A stretch of 64,000 bases of DNA. Origin: Thiobacillus sp. Its GTDB lineage: Bacteria; Pseudomonadota; Gammaproteobacteria; Burkholderiales; Thiobacillaceae. Below, one piece after another: positions 41,696 through 52,185 of the stretch; positions within the stretch are counted from its first letter, which is position 1; the number at the start of each line of letters is the position of its first letter. The stretch covers positions 97,212-161,211 of the forward strand of contig NZ_JAUYRI010000017.1 of the NCBI RefSeq assembly GCF_030696885.1, written 5' to 3'. The notes below the pieces were generated by a model, which saw only the letters and a list, made by a program, of their open reading frames with translations, did not search any database and was not told where the DNA came from. Both the position numbers and the translations under genes were made by a program.

Positions 41696-43024
41696 TTACA
41701 GCGACTTCTGCAGCACTTTGGATTTCCGCTTGTAGTTGTAGAGCGCCTGCTTGCTCTTCGGCAGGTGGTCGGGGCTGCTGTCGACGAAGCCGCGCTCCTC
41801 GAACCACTGCTCGGTGCGGGTGGTCAGCACGAACAGCTGTTTGAAGCCGGCCTTCCGGCCCCGTTTCTCGGCCTCGGTCAGCAGCATGTCGCCAAAGCCG
41901 CGGCCGCGGAATTCCTTCGAGACGGCGAGGCAGGCGAGTTCGGCGGCCTTTTCCTCGGGAAACGGATACAGCGCGACGCAGCCGGCGATGATGCCGTCGG
42001 ATTCGAGCACCAGAAAACGTTCGACTTCCATTTCCAGCAGCTCCCGCGAGCGCCGCACCAGGATGCCTTCGCGCTCCAGTGGCTCGATCAGGCCGAGAAT
42101 GCCGCCGACGTCGTCGATGGTGGCGGTGCGCAGGGTCTCCAGCGGCGCCGGCGTGATCAGCGTGCCGACGCCGTCGCGGGTGAACAGCTCGGACAGCAGC
42201 GCGCCGTCCCGGTGGCGGCTGATGAGGTGCGCGCGCTTGACGCCGCCGGTGCAGGCGGTGATCGCGCACGGCAGGTAGTAGGCGACGTCCTCGGGCAGCT
42301 TTTTTGCCTTGCTGCGCGTCGACTTTTCCAGCACCTGGCGCGCCTCGTTGACAGTGAGCGTGTTATGGATCGCGCGGCCTGTGTCGGGTACACCTTCGGT
42401 GTCCATCAGGAAAATCAGCTTGTCGGCCGCGAGCTCGACCGCCGCCTGCGTGGCGACATCCTCCAGGCTGAGATTGAAGATCTCGCCGGTCGGCGAATAG
42501 CCGATCGGCGACAGCAGCACGATGTCGTGCTGGTCGAGCCTTCTCCTGATCGCCGCGGCGTCGATCTTGCGCACTTCACCGGTATGCAACAGGTCGGTGC
42601 CGTCGCGCACGCCCAGTGGCATCGCGGTGACGAAGTTGCCCGAAGCGACCCGGATGTCGGCGCCGGCCATCGGCGTGTTGGCCAGCCCCAGCGACAGCAG
42701 CGCCTCGATTTCCACCCGCACCGTGCCGGCCGCTTCCTTGACGCAGGCGAGCGCCGTGTCGTCGGTGACGCGCAGGCCGCCCACATAGCGGATCGCGGTG
42801 CCGCTTTCATTCAGTCGCGCCTCCACCTGCGGCCGTACGCCGTGGATCAGCACCAGGCGCACGCCCAGGCTGTTCAGCAGGTTGACGTCGTGCGCCAACT
42901 GCACGAAGCCACCGTCCGCCACCAGTTCGCCGCCAAAGGCGATGACGAAGGTCTTGCCGCGAAAGCCGTGGATATACGGCGCAGCAGAGCGGAACCAGTG
43001 GACGAAATCGGCAGTGTCTTTCAA
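41696..43024 (-). CDS. argA: Amino-acid N-acetyltransferase (N-acetylglutamate synthase)
   Basis: 442 residues, the length of classical ArgA. First step of arginine synthesis, acetyl-CoA plus glutamate. N-terminal amino-acid-kinase-like domain (KTFVIAFGGELVADGGF, VLIHGVRPQVEARLNE, LLSPIGYSPTGEIFNL), then a C-terminal GNAT domain with LACLAVSKEFRGRGFGDMLL. Last gene before the PhnD-like gene; rsmE lies upstream behind a strong terminator. Confidence 0.95.
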   Translation of the reverse strand: MKDTADFVHWFRSAAPYIHGFRGKTFVIAFGGELVADGGFVQLAHDVNLLNSLGVRLVLIHGVRPQVEARLNESGTAIRYVGGLRVTDDTALACVKEAAGTVRVEIEALLSLGLANTPMAGADIRVASGNFVTAMPLGVRDGTDLLHTGEVRKIDAAAIRRRLDQHDIVLLSPIGYSPTGEIFNLSLEDVATQAAVELAADKLIFLMDTEGVPDTGRAIHNTLTVNEARQVLEKSTRSKAKKLPEDVAYYLPCAITACTGGVKRAHLISRHRDGALLSELFTRDGVGTLITPAPLETLRTATIDDVGGILGLIEPLEREGILVRRSRELLEMEVERFLVLESDGIIAGCVALYPFPEEKAAELACLAVSKEFRGRGFGDMLLTEAEKRGRKAGFKQLFVLTTRTEQWFEERGFVDSSPDHLPKSKQALYNYKRKSKVLQKSL

Positions 43025-43065
43025 CGGGATGGCCTGATCGGGATTGAACTACGCGAAGGATACAG

Positions 43066-43091
43066 AAAAATGCCCCGCTTCATGCAGGGCA
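43066..43091 (-). terminator. Rho-independent terminator of rsmE
   Basis: On the minus strand: tgccctgc (43091-43084), loop atgaa, gcggggca (43078-43071), then TTTTT (43070-43066). Eight-base stem with one G-T pair. It ends rsmE before argA. Confidence 0.85.
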
Positions 43092-43134
43092 CTGTCAATA
43101 GTCAATAGGATTCAAACGGATACGTGGCACATGT

Positions 43135-43863
43135 CTAGAAATCGCCCCACAGCGTCTGCATCGCGGCCAGCGCGGCCAGCGCCGCGGTCTCGGTGCGCAG
43201 CACGCGCGGCCCCAGCCGGACGGGGATGGCGCGTGCGGCATGCAGCGCAGCCATTTCGTCGTCCTCGAATCCGCCTTCGGGACCGGCCACCAGCCAGTCC
43301 GGTCCTTCCGGCGGCGGCAGGTCGGCCAGCCGGGCCTCGGCCAGCGGCGACAGGAACAGCAAGCGTCCGCCCGTGTGCTGGCCCAGCCAGTTCGCCAGCG
43401 CCAGCGGCGGCGCCACCACCGGCACCTGGTTGCGTCCGCATTGCTCGCAGGCGCTGGCCACCACGCCCTGCCAATGCGCGGTGCGGCGGTCGGCGCGTTC
43501 GCCGGTCAGCTTGACCACACTGCGCCGGGCGGAAATCGGCTGGATGGCGATCACTCCCAGCTCCACTGCCTTCTGCAGCGTGTAGTCCATGCGCTCGCCG
43601 CTGGAGATGCCCTGCGCCAGCATCACGCGCAAAGTCGATTCGCGCTCGACGTCGGCAAAGCCGGTGATGGCGACCGCCACCTCGTCCTTGTGGATGCGCT
43701 CGATGCGCGCCGCGTATTCGCCGCCGCGGCCATTGAACAGCGTGATCGCATCGTCCACCCCCAGTCGCAGCGCGCGCGCGGCGTGACGGGCGGGACCGGG
43801 CGGCAGACTGAAGCGGGCGCCCGGCGCGAGCGGCTCATTGAGATAAAAACGTGGCGAAGGCAT
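43135..43863 (-). CDS. rsmE: 16S rRNA m3U1498 methyltransferase
   Basis: 242 residues from the ATG at 43863. SPOUT-class enzyme methylating U1498 of 16S rRNA. N-terminal PUA-like domain (FYLNEPLAPGARFSLPPGPARHAARALRL) and the knotted domain with ISSGERMDYTLQKAVELGV, LVAGPEGGFEDDEMAAL and LGPRVLRTETAALAAL. A CATAAT element seven bases before the start suggests a leaderless message. Divergent from the thioredoxin-like gene. Confidence 0.93.
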   Translation of the reverse strand: MPSPRFYLNEPLAPGARFSLPPGPARHAARALRLGVDDAITLFNGRGGEYAARIERIHKDEVAVAITGFADVERESTLRVMLAQGISSGERMDYTLQKAVELGVIAIQPISARRSVVKLTGERADRRTAHWQGVVASACEQCGRNQVPVVAPPLALANWLGQHTGGRLLFLSPLAEARLADLPPPEGPDWLVAGPEGGFEDDEMAALHAARAIPVRLGPRVLRTETAALAALAAMQTLWGDF

Positions 43864-43870
43864 CGTTGCT

Positions 43871-43876
43871 ATTATG
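43871..43876 (-). promoter_or_regulatory. -10-like CATAAT just before rsmE
   Basis: CATAAT on the minus strand ends seven bases before the rsmE ATG with no ribosome site between, the same layout as before lpxC. The -35 region is poor. Confidence 0.35.
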
Positions 43877-43909
43877 CAGGTGTTGAACAGAAATTCTGCG
43901 GAGTGCGTC

Positions 43910-44467
43910 ATGGTGTCCCTTACTACCCCGGTGTGCGATTTTGGCTGGAAAGCCCCCGACTTCAGCCTGCCCGGCGTCGACGGCAAGGTCTGGACGCTCA
44001 AGGATCCAATGGGCCCGAACGGCCTGCTGGTGATGTTCATCTGCAACCACTGCCCCTATGTGAAGGCGATCCGCCCTCGGCTGGTGCGCGATCTGGCCGA
44101 ACTCAAACAGCACGGCATCCACGCCATCGCAATCATGTCGAACGACCCGACCGACTACACGGAGGATTCATTCGACAACATGAAAAAGGTGGCGGCGGAA
44201 TTCGGCTTTCCCTTCCCCTACGTGATCGACGAAACGCAGGCCGTGGCGAAAGCCTATGGCGCGGTGTGCACGCCGGACTTCTTCGGCTTCAACCGAAAGT
44301 TCGAACTGCAGTACCGTGGTCGCTTCGACGAATCGCGCAAGGAAACCGCACCGGAGGGCGTGCGCCGCGATCTCTACGTGGCGATGAAGCACATCGCCCA
44401 GACCCAGCGCGGCCCGGCCGAACAGATTCCCAGCATGGGCTGCTCGATCAAATGGAAGGATGCCTGA
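43910..44467 (+). CDS. Thioredoxin-family (AhpC/TSA-like) protein
   Basis: 185 residues from the ATG at 43910 (CGGAG at 43899-43903). Peroxiredoxin/thioredoxin fold: GWKAPDFSLPGVDGKVWTL, active site FICNHCPYVKAI (CNHC), and TPDFFGFNRKFELQYRGRFD. No signal peptide, so cytoplasmic. Likely a thiol reductase or peroxidase; the substrate is unknown. Next gene begins two bases after its stop. Confidence 0.85.
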   Translation: MVSLTTPVCDFGWKAPDFSLPGVDGKVWTLKDPMGPNGLLVMFICNHCPYVKAIRPRLVRDLAELKQHGIHAIAIMSNDPTDYTEDSFDNMKKVAAEFGFPFPYVIDETQAVAKAYGAVCTPDFFGFNRKFELQYRGRFDESRKETAPEGVRRDLYVAMKHIAQTQRGPAEQIPSMGCSIKWKDA

Positions 44468-44468
44468 T

Positions 44469-45083
44469 ATGGTCGACCGCCAGCAGCACTGGGAACGCGT
44501 CTACCGCAGCCGGACGGCCGACCAGGTCGGCTGGTTCCAGCCGCATGCGGTGTCGTCGCTGCGCCTGATCGAGGACAGCGCGGGCACAGAGGCGTCGATC
44601 ATCGATGTCGGCGGCGGCGCCTCGGTGCTGGTGGACGATCTGCTCGATGCCGGCTACCGCAATCTGACCGTGCTCGACCTCGCCGAACCGGCGCTGGCCG
44701 CCAGCCGCGCGCGGCTGGGCGCGCGCGCCGCGTCGGTGCAGTGGATCGCCGCCGACATCACCCGGGCCGAACTGCCGGCCGCGCAGTACGACGTCTGGCA
44801 CGACCGCGCGGTGTTCCATTTCCTGACCGACCCGGCCGACCGCGCGCGCTATGTCGCGCAGGTGCTGAAAAGCGTCAAACCCGGCGGCCACGTCATCGTC
44901 GCCACCTTCGGTCCCGGCGGACCGCTCCAGTGCTCCGGCCTCGATGTCGTGCGCTACGCGCCCGATGCGCTGCATGCCGAATTCGGCACGCCTTTCCGTC
45001 TGCTGCGGCATGAAACCGAAATCCACCTGACGCCGGCCGGGCATCGGCAGGAATTTGTCTACTGTGCTTGCGTGCGAACCTGA
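44469..45083 (+). CDS. Class I SAM-dependent methyltransferase
   Basis: 204 residues from the ATG at 44469, eight bases after AAGGA; an ATG at 44460 is also in frame. SAM-binding glycine motif IIDVGGGASVLVDDLL, acidic loop LTVLDLAEPAL, and post-motifs YDVWHDRAVFHFLTD and LKSVKPGGHVIVATFGPGG. The opening HWERVYRSRTADQVGWFQP is common in a group of small methyltransferases sometimes annotated for thiol or metal(loid) substrates; I do not assign one. Followed by the IMPase gene. Confidence 0.82.
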   Translation: MVDRQQHWERVYRSRTADQVGWFQPHAVSSLRLIEDSAGTEASIIDVGGGASVLVDDLLDAGYRNLTVLDLAEPALAASRARLGARAASVQWIAADITRAELPAAQYDVWHDRAVFHFLTDPADRARYVAQVLKSVKPGGHVIVATFGPGGPLQCSGLDVVRYAPDALHAEFGTPFRLLRHETEIHLTPAGHRQEFVYCACVRT

Positions 45084-45085
45084 TC

Positions 45086-45868
45086 ATGCTTGAGGACGTC
45101 AAGGCACTGGTTCGCGAAGTTGCCCAGCGCGAGGTCACGCCGCGCTTTCTGAAGGTGGCACACAGCCACAAGGTGGACGGCAGCCTATTCACCGAGGCGG
45201 ATTCCGAAACCCAGGCGGCGCTGGAGGCCGCGCTGCCGCGGATCGCCGACGTGCCGGTGCTGGGCGAGGAAATGACCGAACAACAGCAGCACGACGCCTG
45301 GGCCGCCGGTCGCGACGGACTGTGGTGCGTCGACCCGATCGACGGCACCTCCAATTTCGTCGCCGGCGTGCCGTACTTCGCGGTGTCGGTGGCCTATCTG
45401 TACAAGGGCGAACGCCAGCTCGGCGTGGTCTACGATCCGATCGCCGACGAGATGTTTAGCGCCGTGCGCGGCGGCGGCGCGCATCTGAACGGCACGCCGC
45501 TGCCCTTGCGCGCGCCGGCCACCGAGCTGCGGCGTGCGCTGGCCGGGGTGGAAATGAAGCGCATCGACCGCGAACTGGCCGGCCGCCTGGCGTCGTGGCC
45601 GCCGTACGCCTCGCAGCGCAACTTCGGGGCTTCCACGCTCGACTGGTGCTACACCGCGGCCGGGCGCTTCGATATTTATGTCCACGGCGGGCAAAAACTT
45701 TGGGATTACGCCGCCGGTGCACTGATTCTGGAAGAAGCGGGCGGGCAATTGTCCAGCCTGTCGGGCAACTTCGACATCGCCAACATCTGGGAACGCTCGG
45801 TGGTGGCCTCGGCCAGCCCTGAACTGTTCAAGTTGTGGCGCGACTGGCTGAAAGCGGCAGGCGCATAA
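45086..45868 (+). CDS. Inositol monophosphatase-family phosphatase
   Basis: 260 residues from the ATG at 45086. Mg-dependent fold with all three metal motifs: LFTEADSETQ, LGEEM, WCVDPIDGTSNFVAGVPYFAV and WDYAAGALILEEAGG. May dephosphorylate inositol phosphate, PAP or a sugar phosphate such as fructose-1,6- bisphosphate; the sequence does not decide. Cotranscribed with the methyltransferase (two-base gap). Confidence 0.85.
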   Translation: MLEDVKALVREVAQREVTPRFLKVAHSHKVDGSLFTEADSETQAALEAALPRIADVPVLGEEMTEQQQHDAWAAGRDGLWCVDPIDGTSNFVAGVPYFAVSVAYLYKGERQLGVVYDPIADEMFSAVRGGGAHLNGTPLPLRAPATELRRALAGVEMKRIDRELAGRLASWPPYASQRNFGASTLDWCYTAAGRFDIYVHGGQKLWDYAAGALILEEAGGQLSSLSGNFDIANIWERSVVASASPELFKLWRDWLKAAGA

Positions 45869-45915
45869 GCTGTCGCAACAGGCAAATAAAAAGAATTTAG
45901 CGCATCTATCGTGAG

Positions 45916-46021
45916 CCGACGCTTGAGCTTGTCGGTTTAAACCCTTGTCGCAGCGTCTCTTTTCCCTGCTTTGGGCACGGCTTGCGGAAGCCTACCCTGC
46001 TGACGGATAATCAGGGTTTTT
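45916..46021 (+). promoter_or_regulatory. Structured leader region before tkt
   Basis: The 234-base gap upstream of tkt holds a hairpin ccgac/gtcgg (45916-45920 with 45931-45935), then a longer element whose ends aaaccct (45939-45945) and agggttt (46013-46019) pair exactly and run into five Ts; inside it accctg...cagggt can form a rival terminator-like hairpin (45993-46017). This could be a terminator of the upstream operon, an attenuator, or a small RNA. No riboswitch class is recognised. Confidence 0.4.
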
Positions 46022-46102
46022 GCATATTCTGCCCAAGCTGCCGCTGCACGGCTTTCCTGGGGCGGACCTGCGACCGTTTTTTACTTAGCTGAAGGGAACG
46101 CA

Positions 46103-48088
46103 ATGCCTACCCGTAACGACCTGGCCAATGCCATCCGCGCGCTCGCGATGGATGCGGTTGAGAAAGCCAAATCCGGCCACCCTGGCGCCCCCATGGGCAT
46201 GGCGGAAATCGCCGAAACGCTGTGGAATCACCACATGCGCCACAACCCGACCAACCCCAAGTGGGCGGACCGCGATCGCTTCGTGCTGTCGAACGGCCAT
46301 GGCTCGATGCTGATCTACGCACTGCTGCACCTGACCGGTTACGACCTGTCGATGGATGACCTGAAGCAGTTCCGCCAGTTGCATTCCAAGACCCCCGGCC
46401 ACCCCGAATACGGCTACGCGCCCGGCATCGAAACCACCACCGGCCCGCTCGGCCAGGGCATCACCAATGCCGTCGGCATGGCGATGGCGGAAAAGGTGCT
46501 CGCCAACGAATTCAACAAGCCCGACCACACCATCGTCGACCACCACACCTATGTGTTCCTCGGCGACGGCTGCATGAGGGAAGGCATTTCGCACGAAGCC
46601 TGTGCGCTGGCCGGCACCTGGAAGCTGAACAAGCTGGTCGCGTTCTGGGACGACAACGGCATCTCGATCGACGGCCACATCGAACACTGGTACACCGACG
46701 ACACCGCCAAGCGCTTCGAAGCCTACGGCTGGCAGGTGATCCCCAACGTCGACGGTCATGACGTCGTTGCGCTCGAAGCCGCGATCCAGAAGGCCAAGGC
46801 CAGCACCGACAAGCCCACCCTGATCTGCTGCAAGACCATCATCGGCAAGGGCTCGCCCAACAAGGCCGGCACCCACGACGTGCACGGCGCGGCGCTGGGC
46901 CACGACGAAGTCCTGGCGACCCGCAAGAACATGGGCTGGGACCACGCCGCATTTGAAGTCCCTGCCGACATCTACGCCGGCTGGGATGCCAAGACCAAGG
47001 GCCAGGGCCTGGAAACGCTGTGGAACAACAAGTTCGCTGAGTACAAGAAGGCCTACCCGGCCGAGGGCGCCGAGTTCGAGCGCCGCATGAAGGGCGAACT
47101 GCCCGCCAACTGGAAGGCACACGTGGCCGAGAAACTGGCCGCGATCAACACCAAGGCCGAGACCGTGGCCACCCGCAAGGCGAGCCAGATCGCGATCAAC
47201 GCGCTGGCGCCGGCGCTGCCCGAGTTCCTCGGCGGCTCGGCCGACCTGACGGGTTCCAACCTGACCAACTGGGAAGGCTGCCATCCGGTGCGTCACGGCA
47301 AGCCCGGCAACTACATCAGCTACGGCGTGCGTGAATTCGGCATGGCCGCGATCATGAACGGCATGGCGCTGCACGGCGGCCTGCTGCCGTTCGGCGGCAC
47401 CTTCCTGATGTTCTCCGAGTACTCGCGCAACGCCATCCGCATGGCTGCGCTGATGAAGCAGCGCGTGATCCACGTGTTCACGCACGACTCCATCGGCCTC
47501 GGCGAAGACGGCCCGACCCACCAGCCGGTGGAACAGACCGCCACGCTGCGCATGATCCCCAACATCGACGTCTGGCGTCCGTGCGACACCGTCGAAACGC
47601 TGGTCGGCTGGGCGCACTCGGTCGAGCGCACCGACGGCCCCACCTGCCATATCCTGTCGCGCCAGAACCTGCCGTTCATGCAGCGTGACGCGGCCACGAT
47701 GGCCAATATCGCCAAGGGCGGCTACGTGCTCAAGGACGCGGCCTCAGCCCGCGCCATCATCATCGCCACCGGCTCCGAAGTCGAGCTGGCGGTGAAGGCG
47801 CAGGAAGCGCTGGCGGCAGAAGGCATCGCCGTGCGCGTGGTGTCGATGCCGTCGACCAACACCTTCGATCGCCAGGATGCCGCCTACAAGGCGAGCGTGC
47901 TGACCAAGGGCCTGCCGCGCGTCGCCGTCGAAGCCGGTGTCACCGACTTCTGGCGCAAGTACGTGGGTCTGGAAGGCGCCGTGATCGGCATCGACACCTT
48001 CGGCGAATCCGCCCCGGCACCGGCGCTGTTCAAGCATTTCGGCATCACCACCGAAGCCGTTGTGGCTGCGGTCAAGGGCGTTCTGTAA
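46103..48088 (+). CDS. tkt: Transketolase
   Basis: 661 residues; TPP enzyme of the Calvin and pentose phosphate cycles. AAGGGAACGC ribosome site. Motifs: [37 protein letters not shown]-binding [48 protein letters not shown], and pyrimidine-domain [19 protein letters not shown] and [18 protein letters not shown]. First gene of the tkt-gapA-pgk-pyk-fbaA block. Confidence 0.97.
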   Translation: MPTRNDLANAIRALAMDAVEKAKSGHPGAPMGMAEIAETLWNHHMRHNPTNPKWADRDRFVLSNGHGSMLIYALLHLTGYDLSMDDLKQFRQLHSKTPGHPEYGYAPGIETTTGPLGQGITNAVGMAMAEKVLANEFNKPDHTIVDHHTYVFLGDGCMREGISHEACALAGTWKLNKLVAFWDDNGISIDGHIEHWYTDDTAKRFEAYGWQVIPNVDGHDVVALEAAIQKAKASTDKPTLICCKTIIGKGSPNKAGTHDVHGAALGHDEVLATRKNMGWDHAAFEVPADIYAGWDAKTKGQGLETLWNNKFAEYKKAYPAEGAEFERRMKGELPANWKAHVAEKLAAINTKAETVATRKASQIAINALAPALPEFLGGSADLTGSNLTNWEGCHPVRHGKPGNYISYGVREFGMAAIMNGMALHGGLLPFGGTFLMFSEYSRNAIRMAALMKQRVIHVFTHDSIGLGEDGPTHQPVEQTATLRMIPNIDVWRPCDTVETLVGWAHSVERTDGPTCHILSRQNLPFMQRDAATMANIAKGGYVLKDAASARAIIIATGSEVELAVKAQEALAAEGIAVRVVSMPSTNTFDRQDAAYKASVLTKGLPRVAVEAGVTDFWRKYVGLEGAVIGIDTFGESAPAPALFKHFGITTEAVVAAVKGVL

Positions 48089-48208
48089 TTCAGGGGCCAG
48101 GGGTCGGGATTCAGGGGTCAGGGAGCGAGTGGCCAAGGGCCGCGCCTTCTTGCACCGCGGGCGTAGCCCGCTCATCCCCTGAATCCTGATCCCTGAATCC
48201 TGACCCCT
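48089..48208. repeat. Long palindromic repeat, copy 1 (tkt-gapA)
   Basis: Arms built of a short G-rich unit (tcaggattcaggg type): left 48089-48127, right 48172-48208, which pair imperfectly. Centre gcgggcgtagcccgc (48157-48171). Same family as copies at 49241-49327 and 50586-50674. Confidence 0.75.
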
Positions 48209-48213
48209 AATAA

Positions 48214-49239
<1,026 letters not shown>

Positions 49240-49240
49240 G

Positions 49241-49327
49241 GATCTAGGGGCTAGGAGTTAGGATTTAGGGAAAAGCGCGGGCGCAGCCCGCACCGCCCCT
49301 AGATCCTATTTCCTAAATCCTGGCTCC
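49241..49327. repeat. Long palindromic repeat, copy 2 (gapA-pgk)
   Basis: Left arm ctaggggctaggagttagg region 49241-49270, centre gcgggcgcagcccgc (49277-49291), right arm gcccctagatcctatttcc region 49295-49327. Centre is identical to copy 3. Confidence 0.8.
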
Positions 49328-49352
49328 TTCACCACGGTGAGCCTTAAGGTCT

Positions 49353-49373
49353 GGCGCGGCTAAACCCCGCGCC
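49353..49373 (+). promoter_or_regulatory. Hairpin in the pgk leader
   Basis: ggcgcgg (49353-49359), loop ctaaacc, ccgcgcc (49367-49373), a perfect seven-base stem 33 bases before the pgk ATG. Could shape translation or processing. Confidence 0.45.
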
Positions 49374-49406
49374 AACCCTTAAACCTTACTTTCAGGAGAA
49401 TCAACA

Positions 49407-50585
49407 ATGGCATTTATCCGCGTCACCGATCTCGATCTGGCAGGCAAACGCGTCTTCATCCGCGCCGACATGAACGTTCCGGTCAAGGACGGCAAGGTCA
49501 CCTCCGACGCCCGCATCACCGCGTCGATGCGCACCATCGAGCACTGCCTCAAGGCCGGTGCCAAGGTGATGGTCACCTCCCACCTGGGCCGCCCGACCGA
49601 AGGCGAATTCAGGGAAGAGGATTCGCTGAAGCCCGTGGTCGACGTGATCGCGCAGAAGCTCGGCAGGAACATCCGCCTGATCCGTGAGTGGACCGACGGC
49701 GGCTTCGACGTCGCCGACGGCGAACTGGTGGTGCTGGAAAACTGCCGCGTCAACAAGGGCGAAAAGAAGAACGTCGACGAGACCGCGAAAAAATACGCCG
49801 CGCTGTGCGACGTGTTCGTGATGGACGCCTTCGGCACCGCGCACCGCGCCGAAGCCTCGACCCACGGCGTCGCCAAATTCGCGCCGACCGCTGCGGCCGG
49901 AATCCTCTTGACCGAAGAGCTCGAAGCGCTGGAGAAGGCGCTGGCCAACCCCGCGCGCCCGATGGTCGCCATCGTCGGCGGCTCCAAGGTTTCCACCAAG
50001 CTGACCGTGCTGGAAGCGCTGTCCGAAAAATGCGAACAGCTGGTGGTCGGCGGCGGCATCGCCAACACCTTCCTCAAGGCCACCGGCCACAACGTCGGCA
50101 AGTCGCTGTGCGAGGACGACCTGGTGCCGACCGCGCAGGCGCTGATCGAGAAGATGACCGCGCGCGGGGCGACCATCCCGATCGCCGTCGACGTGGTGTG
50201 CGGCAAGCAGTTCGACGCCAACGAACCCGCCGTGCTGAAGGATGCCGGTGACGTTGCCGACGACGACATGATTTTCGACATCGGCCCGAAGAGCGCGCAG
50301 GAACTTGCCGACATCATCATGAAGGCCGGCACCGTGGTGTGGAACGGCCCGGTCGGCGTATTCGAGTTCGACCAGTTCGGCGAAGGCACCAAGACCATCG
50401 CGATGGCAATCGCCAACACCAATGCCTTCACCCTGGCCGGCGGCGGCGACACGATCGCCGCGATCCAGAAATACGACATCTACGACAAGGTGAGCTACAT
50501 CTCCACCGCTGGCGGCGCCTTCCTCGAATACCTCGAAGGCAAGGTCCTGCCCGCCGTGGCGATTCTGGAGGAGCGGGCGCAGTAA
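49407..50585 (+). CDS. pgk: Phosphoglycerate kinase
   Basis: 392 residues. Substrate loop [16 protein letters not shown], basic patch [23 protein letters not shown], and nucleotide motif [12 protein letters not shown]. Ribosome site AGGAG (49395-49399). Serves Calvin-cycle or glycolytic flux with gapA. Followed by palindromic repeat copy 3 and pyk. Confidence 0.97.
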   Translation: MAFIRVTDLDLAGKRVFIRADMNVPVKDGKVTSDARITASMRTIEHCLKAGAKVMVTSHLGRPTEGEFREEDSLKPVVDVIAQKLGRNIRLIREWTDGGFDVADGELVVLENCRVNKGEKKNVDETAKKYAALCDVFVMDAFGTAHRAEASTHGVAKFAPTAAAGILLTEELEALEKALANPARPMVAIVGGSKVSTKLTVLEALSEKCEQLVVGGGIANTFLKATGHNVGKSLCEDDLVPTAQALIEKMTARGATIPIAVDVVCGKQFDANEPAVLKDAGDVADDDMIFDIGPKSAQELADIIMKAGTVVWNGPVGVFEFDQFGEGTKTIAMAIANTNAFTLAGGGDTIAAIQKYDIYDKVSYISTAGGAFLEYLEGKVLPAVAILEERAQ

Positions 50586-50674
50586 GGGATCAGGAACCAG
50601 GGGCCAGGATTCAGGGAAAAGCGCGGGCGCAGCCCGCTCCACCCCTAGCCCCTAAATCCTAGATCCTAGTCCCT
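50586..50674. repeat. Long palindromic repeat, copy 3 (pgk-pyk)
   Basis: Left arm 50586-50616 (caggattcaggg type), centre gcgggcgcagcccgc (50623-50637), right arm 50641-50674 (ccctaaatcctag type). The arms come from the two unit types and pair with G-T wobbles, as if copies had been mixed. Confidence 0.8.
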
Positions 50675-50704
50675 CCATCAACACCTACGCCCACCACCCA
50701 CACA

Positions 50705-52138
50705 ATGATCCGCAGAACCAAAATCGTCGCCACACTCGGCCCCGCCTGTTCCGATGCCAAAACCCTGGACCGGATGATGGAGGCGGGCATCGACGTGGTG
50801 CGCCTCAACTTTTCCCATGGCACCGCACAGGATCACATCGACCGTGCCGAGCTGGTGCGTTCGCTCGCCCGCACACGCGGTCGCGCAGTCGGCGTGCTGG
50901 TCGACCTGCAGGGTCCGAAAATCCGCATCGGCAAGTTCAAGGACGGCAAGATCACGCTGGCCAAGGGCGACCGCTTCGTGCTCGATGCAGCGTGCGCGCT
51001 GGGCGACCAGACCCGCGTCGGCCTCGACTACAAGGAGCTGCCGAACGACGTCAGCCGCGGCGTGACGCTGTTGCTGGACGACGGCCGCATCGAATTCTGG
51101 GTCGAGGAAGTCAAGGGCACGGAAATCATCTGTCAGGTGGTGCAGGGCGGCGTGCTGTCCAATAACAAGGGCATCAACCGCAAGGGCGGCGGCCTGTCGG
51201 CGTCCGCGCTGACCGAAAAGGACATCGAGGACATCAAGACCGCCGCTGCGCTGAACGCGGACTATCTGGCAGTGTCGTTCCCGCGCTGCGGCGCCGACAT
51301 GCGGCAGGCGCGTGAACTGCTCCGCGCGGCCGGCGGCAAGAGCCAGCTGATCGCGAAGATCGAGCGTACCGAAGCGATCGAACACCTGGAAGAAATCCTC
51401 GAAGCGTCCGACGCCATCATGGTGGCGCGCGGCGACCTCGGTGTGGAAGTTGGCGATGCCGCAGTGCCTGCGCTGCAGAAGCGCATGATCCGCATGGCGC
51501 TGGAACGCAACAAGGTCGTCATCACCGCGACCCAGATGATGGAATCGATGATTTCCAGCCCGATTCCGACCCGCGCCGAAGTCTCCGACGTCGCCAACGC
51601 GGTGCTCGACGGCACCGACGCGGTGATGCTGTCGGCCGAAACCGCGGCCGGCCAGTTCCCGGTCGAGGCGGTACAGGCGATGGACCGCGTCTGCCTGGAA
51701 GCGGAGAAGGAAGCCGAGCCGGGATTTGCCAAACAGCGGCTCGACCACAGCTTCCTGCGCGCCGACGAAGCGATCGCGATGTCGGCCGTGTTCACCTCGG
51801 TGCACCTCAACATTAAGGCGATCGCAGCACTCACCGAGTCCGGCAACACCTGTCTGTGGATGAGCCGGCTGTCCACCCGCGTGCCGATCTACGCCTTGAC
51901 ACCCGAGGTGCAAACCCGTAGAAAAGTCACTCTTTTCCGCGGCGTCTACCCGATCAACCTGAAAACGGGCACCAAGGAGCGCGATGCCCTGCTGGCGGAA
52001 GCCGAAGAAGAGTTGCGGCGGCGCGGCGCGGTGCGCGACGGCGACCTGATTCTGCTGACCATCGGCGAACCGATCGGCCAGTCGGGCGGTACCAACACCA
52101 TGAAAATCGTTCGCGTAGGCGATGCGAAAAAAACCTGA
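50705..52138 (+). CDS. pyk: Pyruvate kinase
   Basis: 477 residues, PEP plus ADP to pyruvate plus ATP. Motifs: KIVATLGPACSDAKTLDRMM, VRLNFSHGTA, LQGPKIRIG, catalytic AKIERTEAIEHLEEIL, MVARGDLGVEVGDAAVPALQK and ATQMMESMISSPIPTRAEVSD. The start ATG (50705) has no clear ribosome site. Last but one of the block; 47 bases before fbaA. Confidence 0.95.
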   Translation: MIRRTKIVATLGPACSDAKTLDRMMEAGIDVVRLNFSHGTAQDHIDRAELVRSLARTRGRAVGVLVDLQGPKIRIGKFKDGKITLAKGDRFVLDAACALGDQTRVGLDYKELPNDVSRGVTLLLDDGRIEFWVEEVKGTEIICQVVQGGVLSNNKGINRKGGGLSASALTEKDIEDIKTAAALNADYLAVSFPRCGADMRQARELLRAAGGKSQLIAKIERTEAIEHLEEILEASDAIMVARGDLGVEVGDAAVPALQKRMIRMALERNKVVITATQMMESMISSPIPTRAEVSDVANAVLDGTDAVMLSAETAAGQFPVEAVQAMDRVCLEAEKEAEPGFAKQRLDHSFLRADEAIAMSAVFTSVHLNIKAIAALTESGNTCLWMSRLSTRVPIYALTPEVQTRRKVTLFRGVYPINLKTGTKERDALLAEAEEELRRRGAVRDGDLILLTIGEPIGQSGGTNTMKIVRVGDAKKT

Positions 52139-52185
52139 TTCTGAAATAGCAACACGCTGAATATTCTTAACCTAGGAGAGTGTAA

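Noticed and set aside
45916..46102. 6S RNA or a known riboswitch before tkt
   Set aside because: Neither the 6S central-bubble layout nor any aptamer core I know could be traced; kept only as a structured leader.
49342..49382. CTTAAG at about 49343 and CCTTAAAC near 49377 as another regulator box
   Set aside because: Half-sites are about 30 bases apart, not five, and they flank a hairpin; this is not the direct-repeat pattern.
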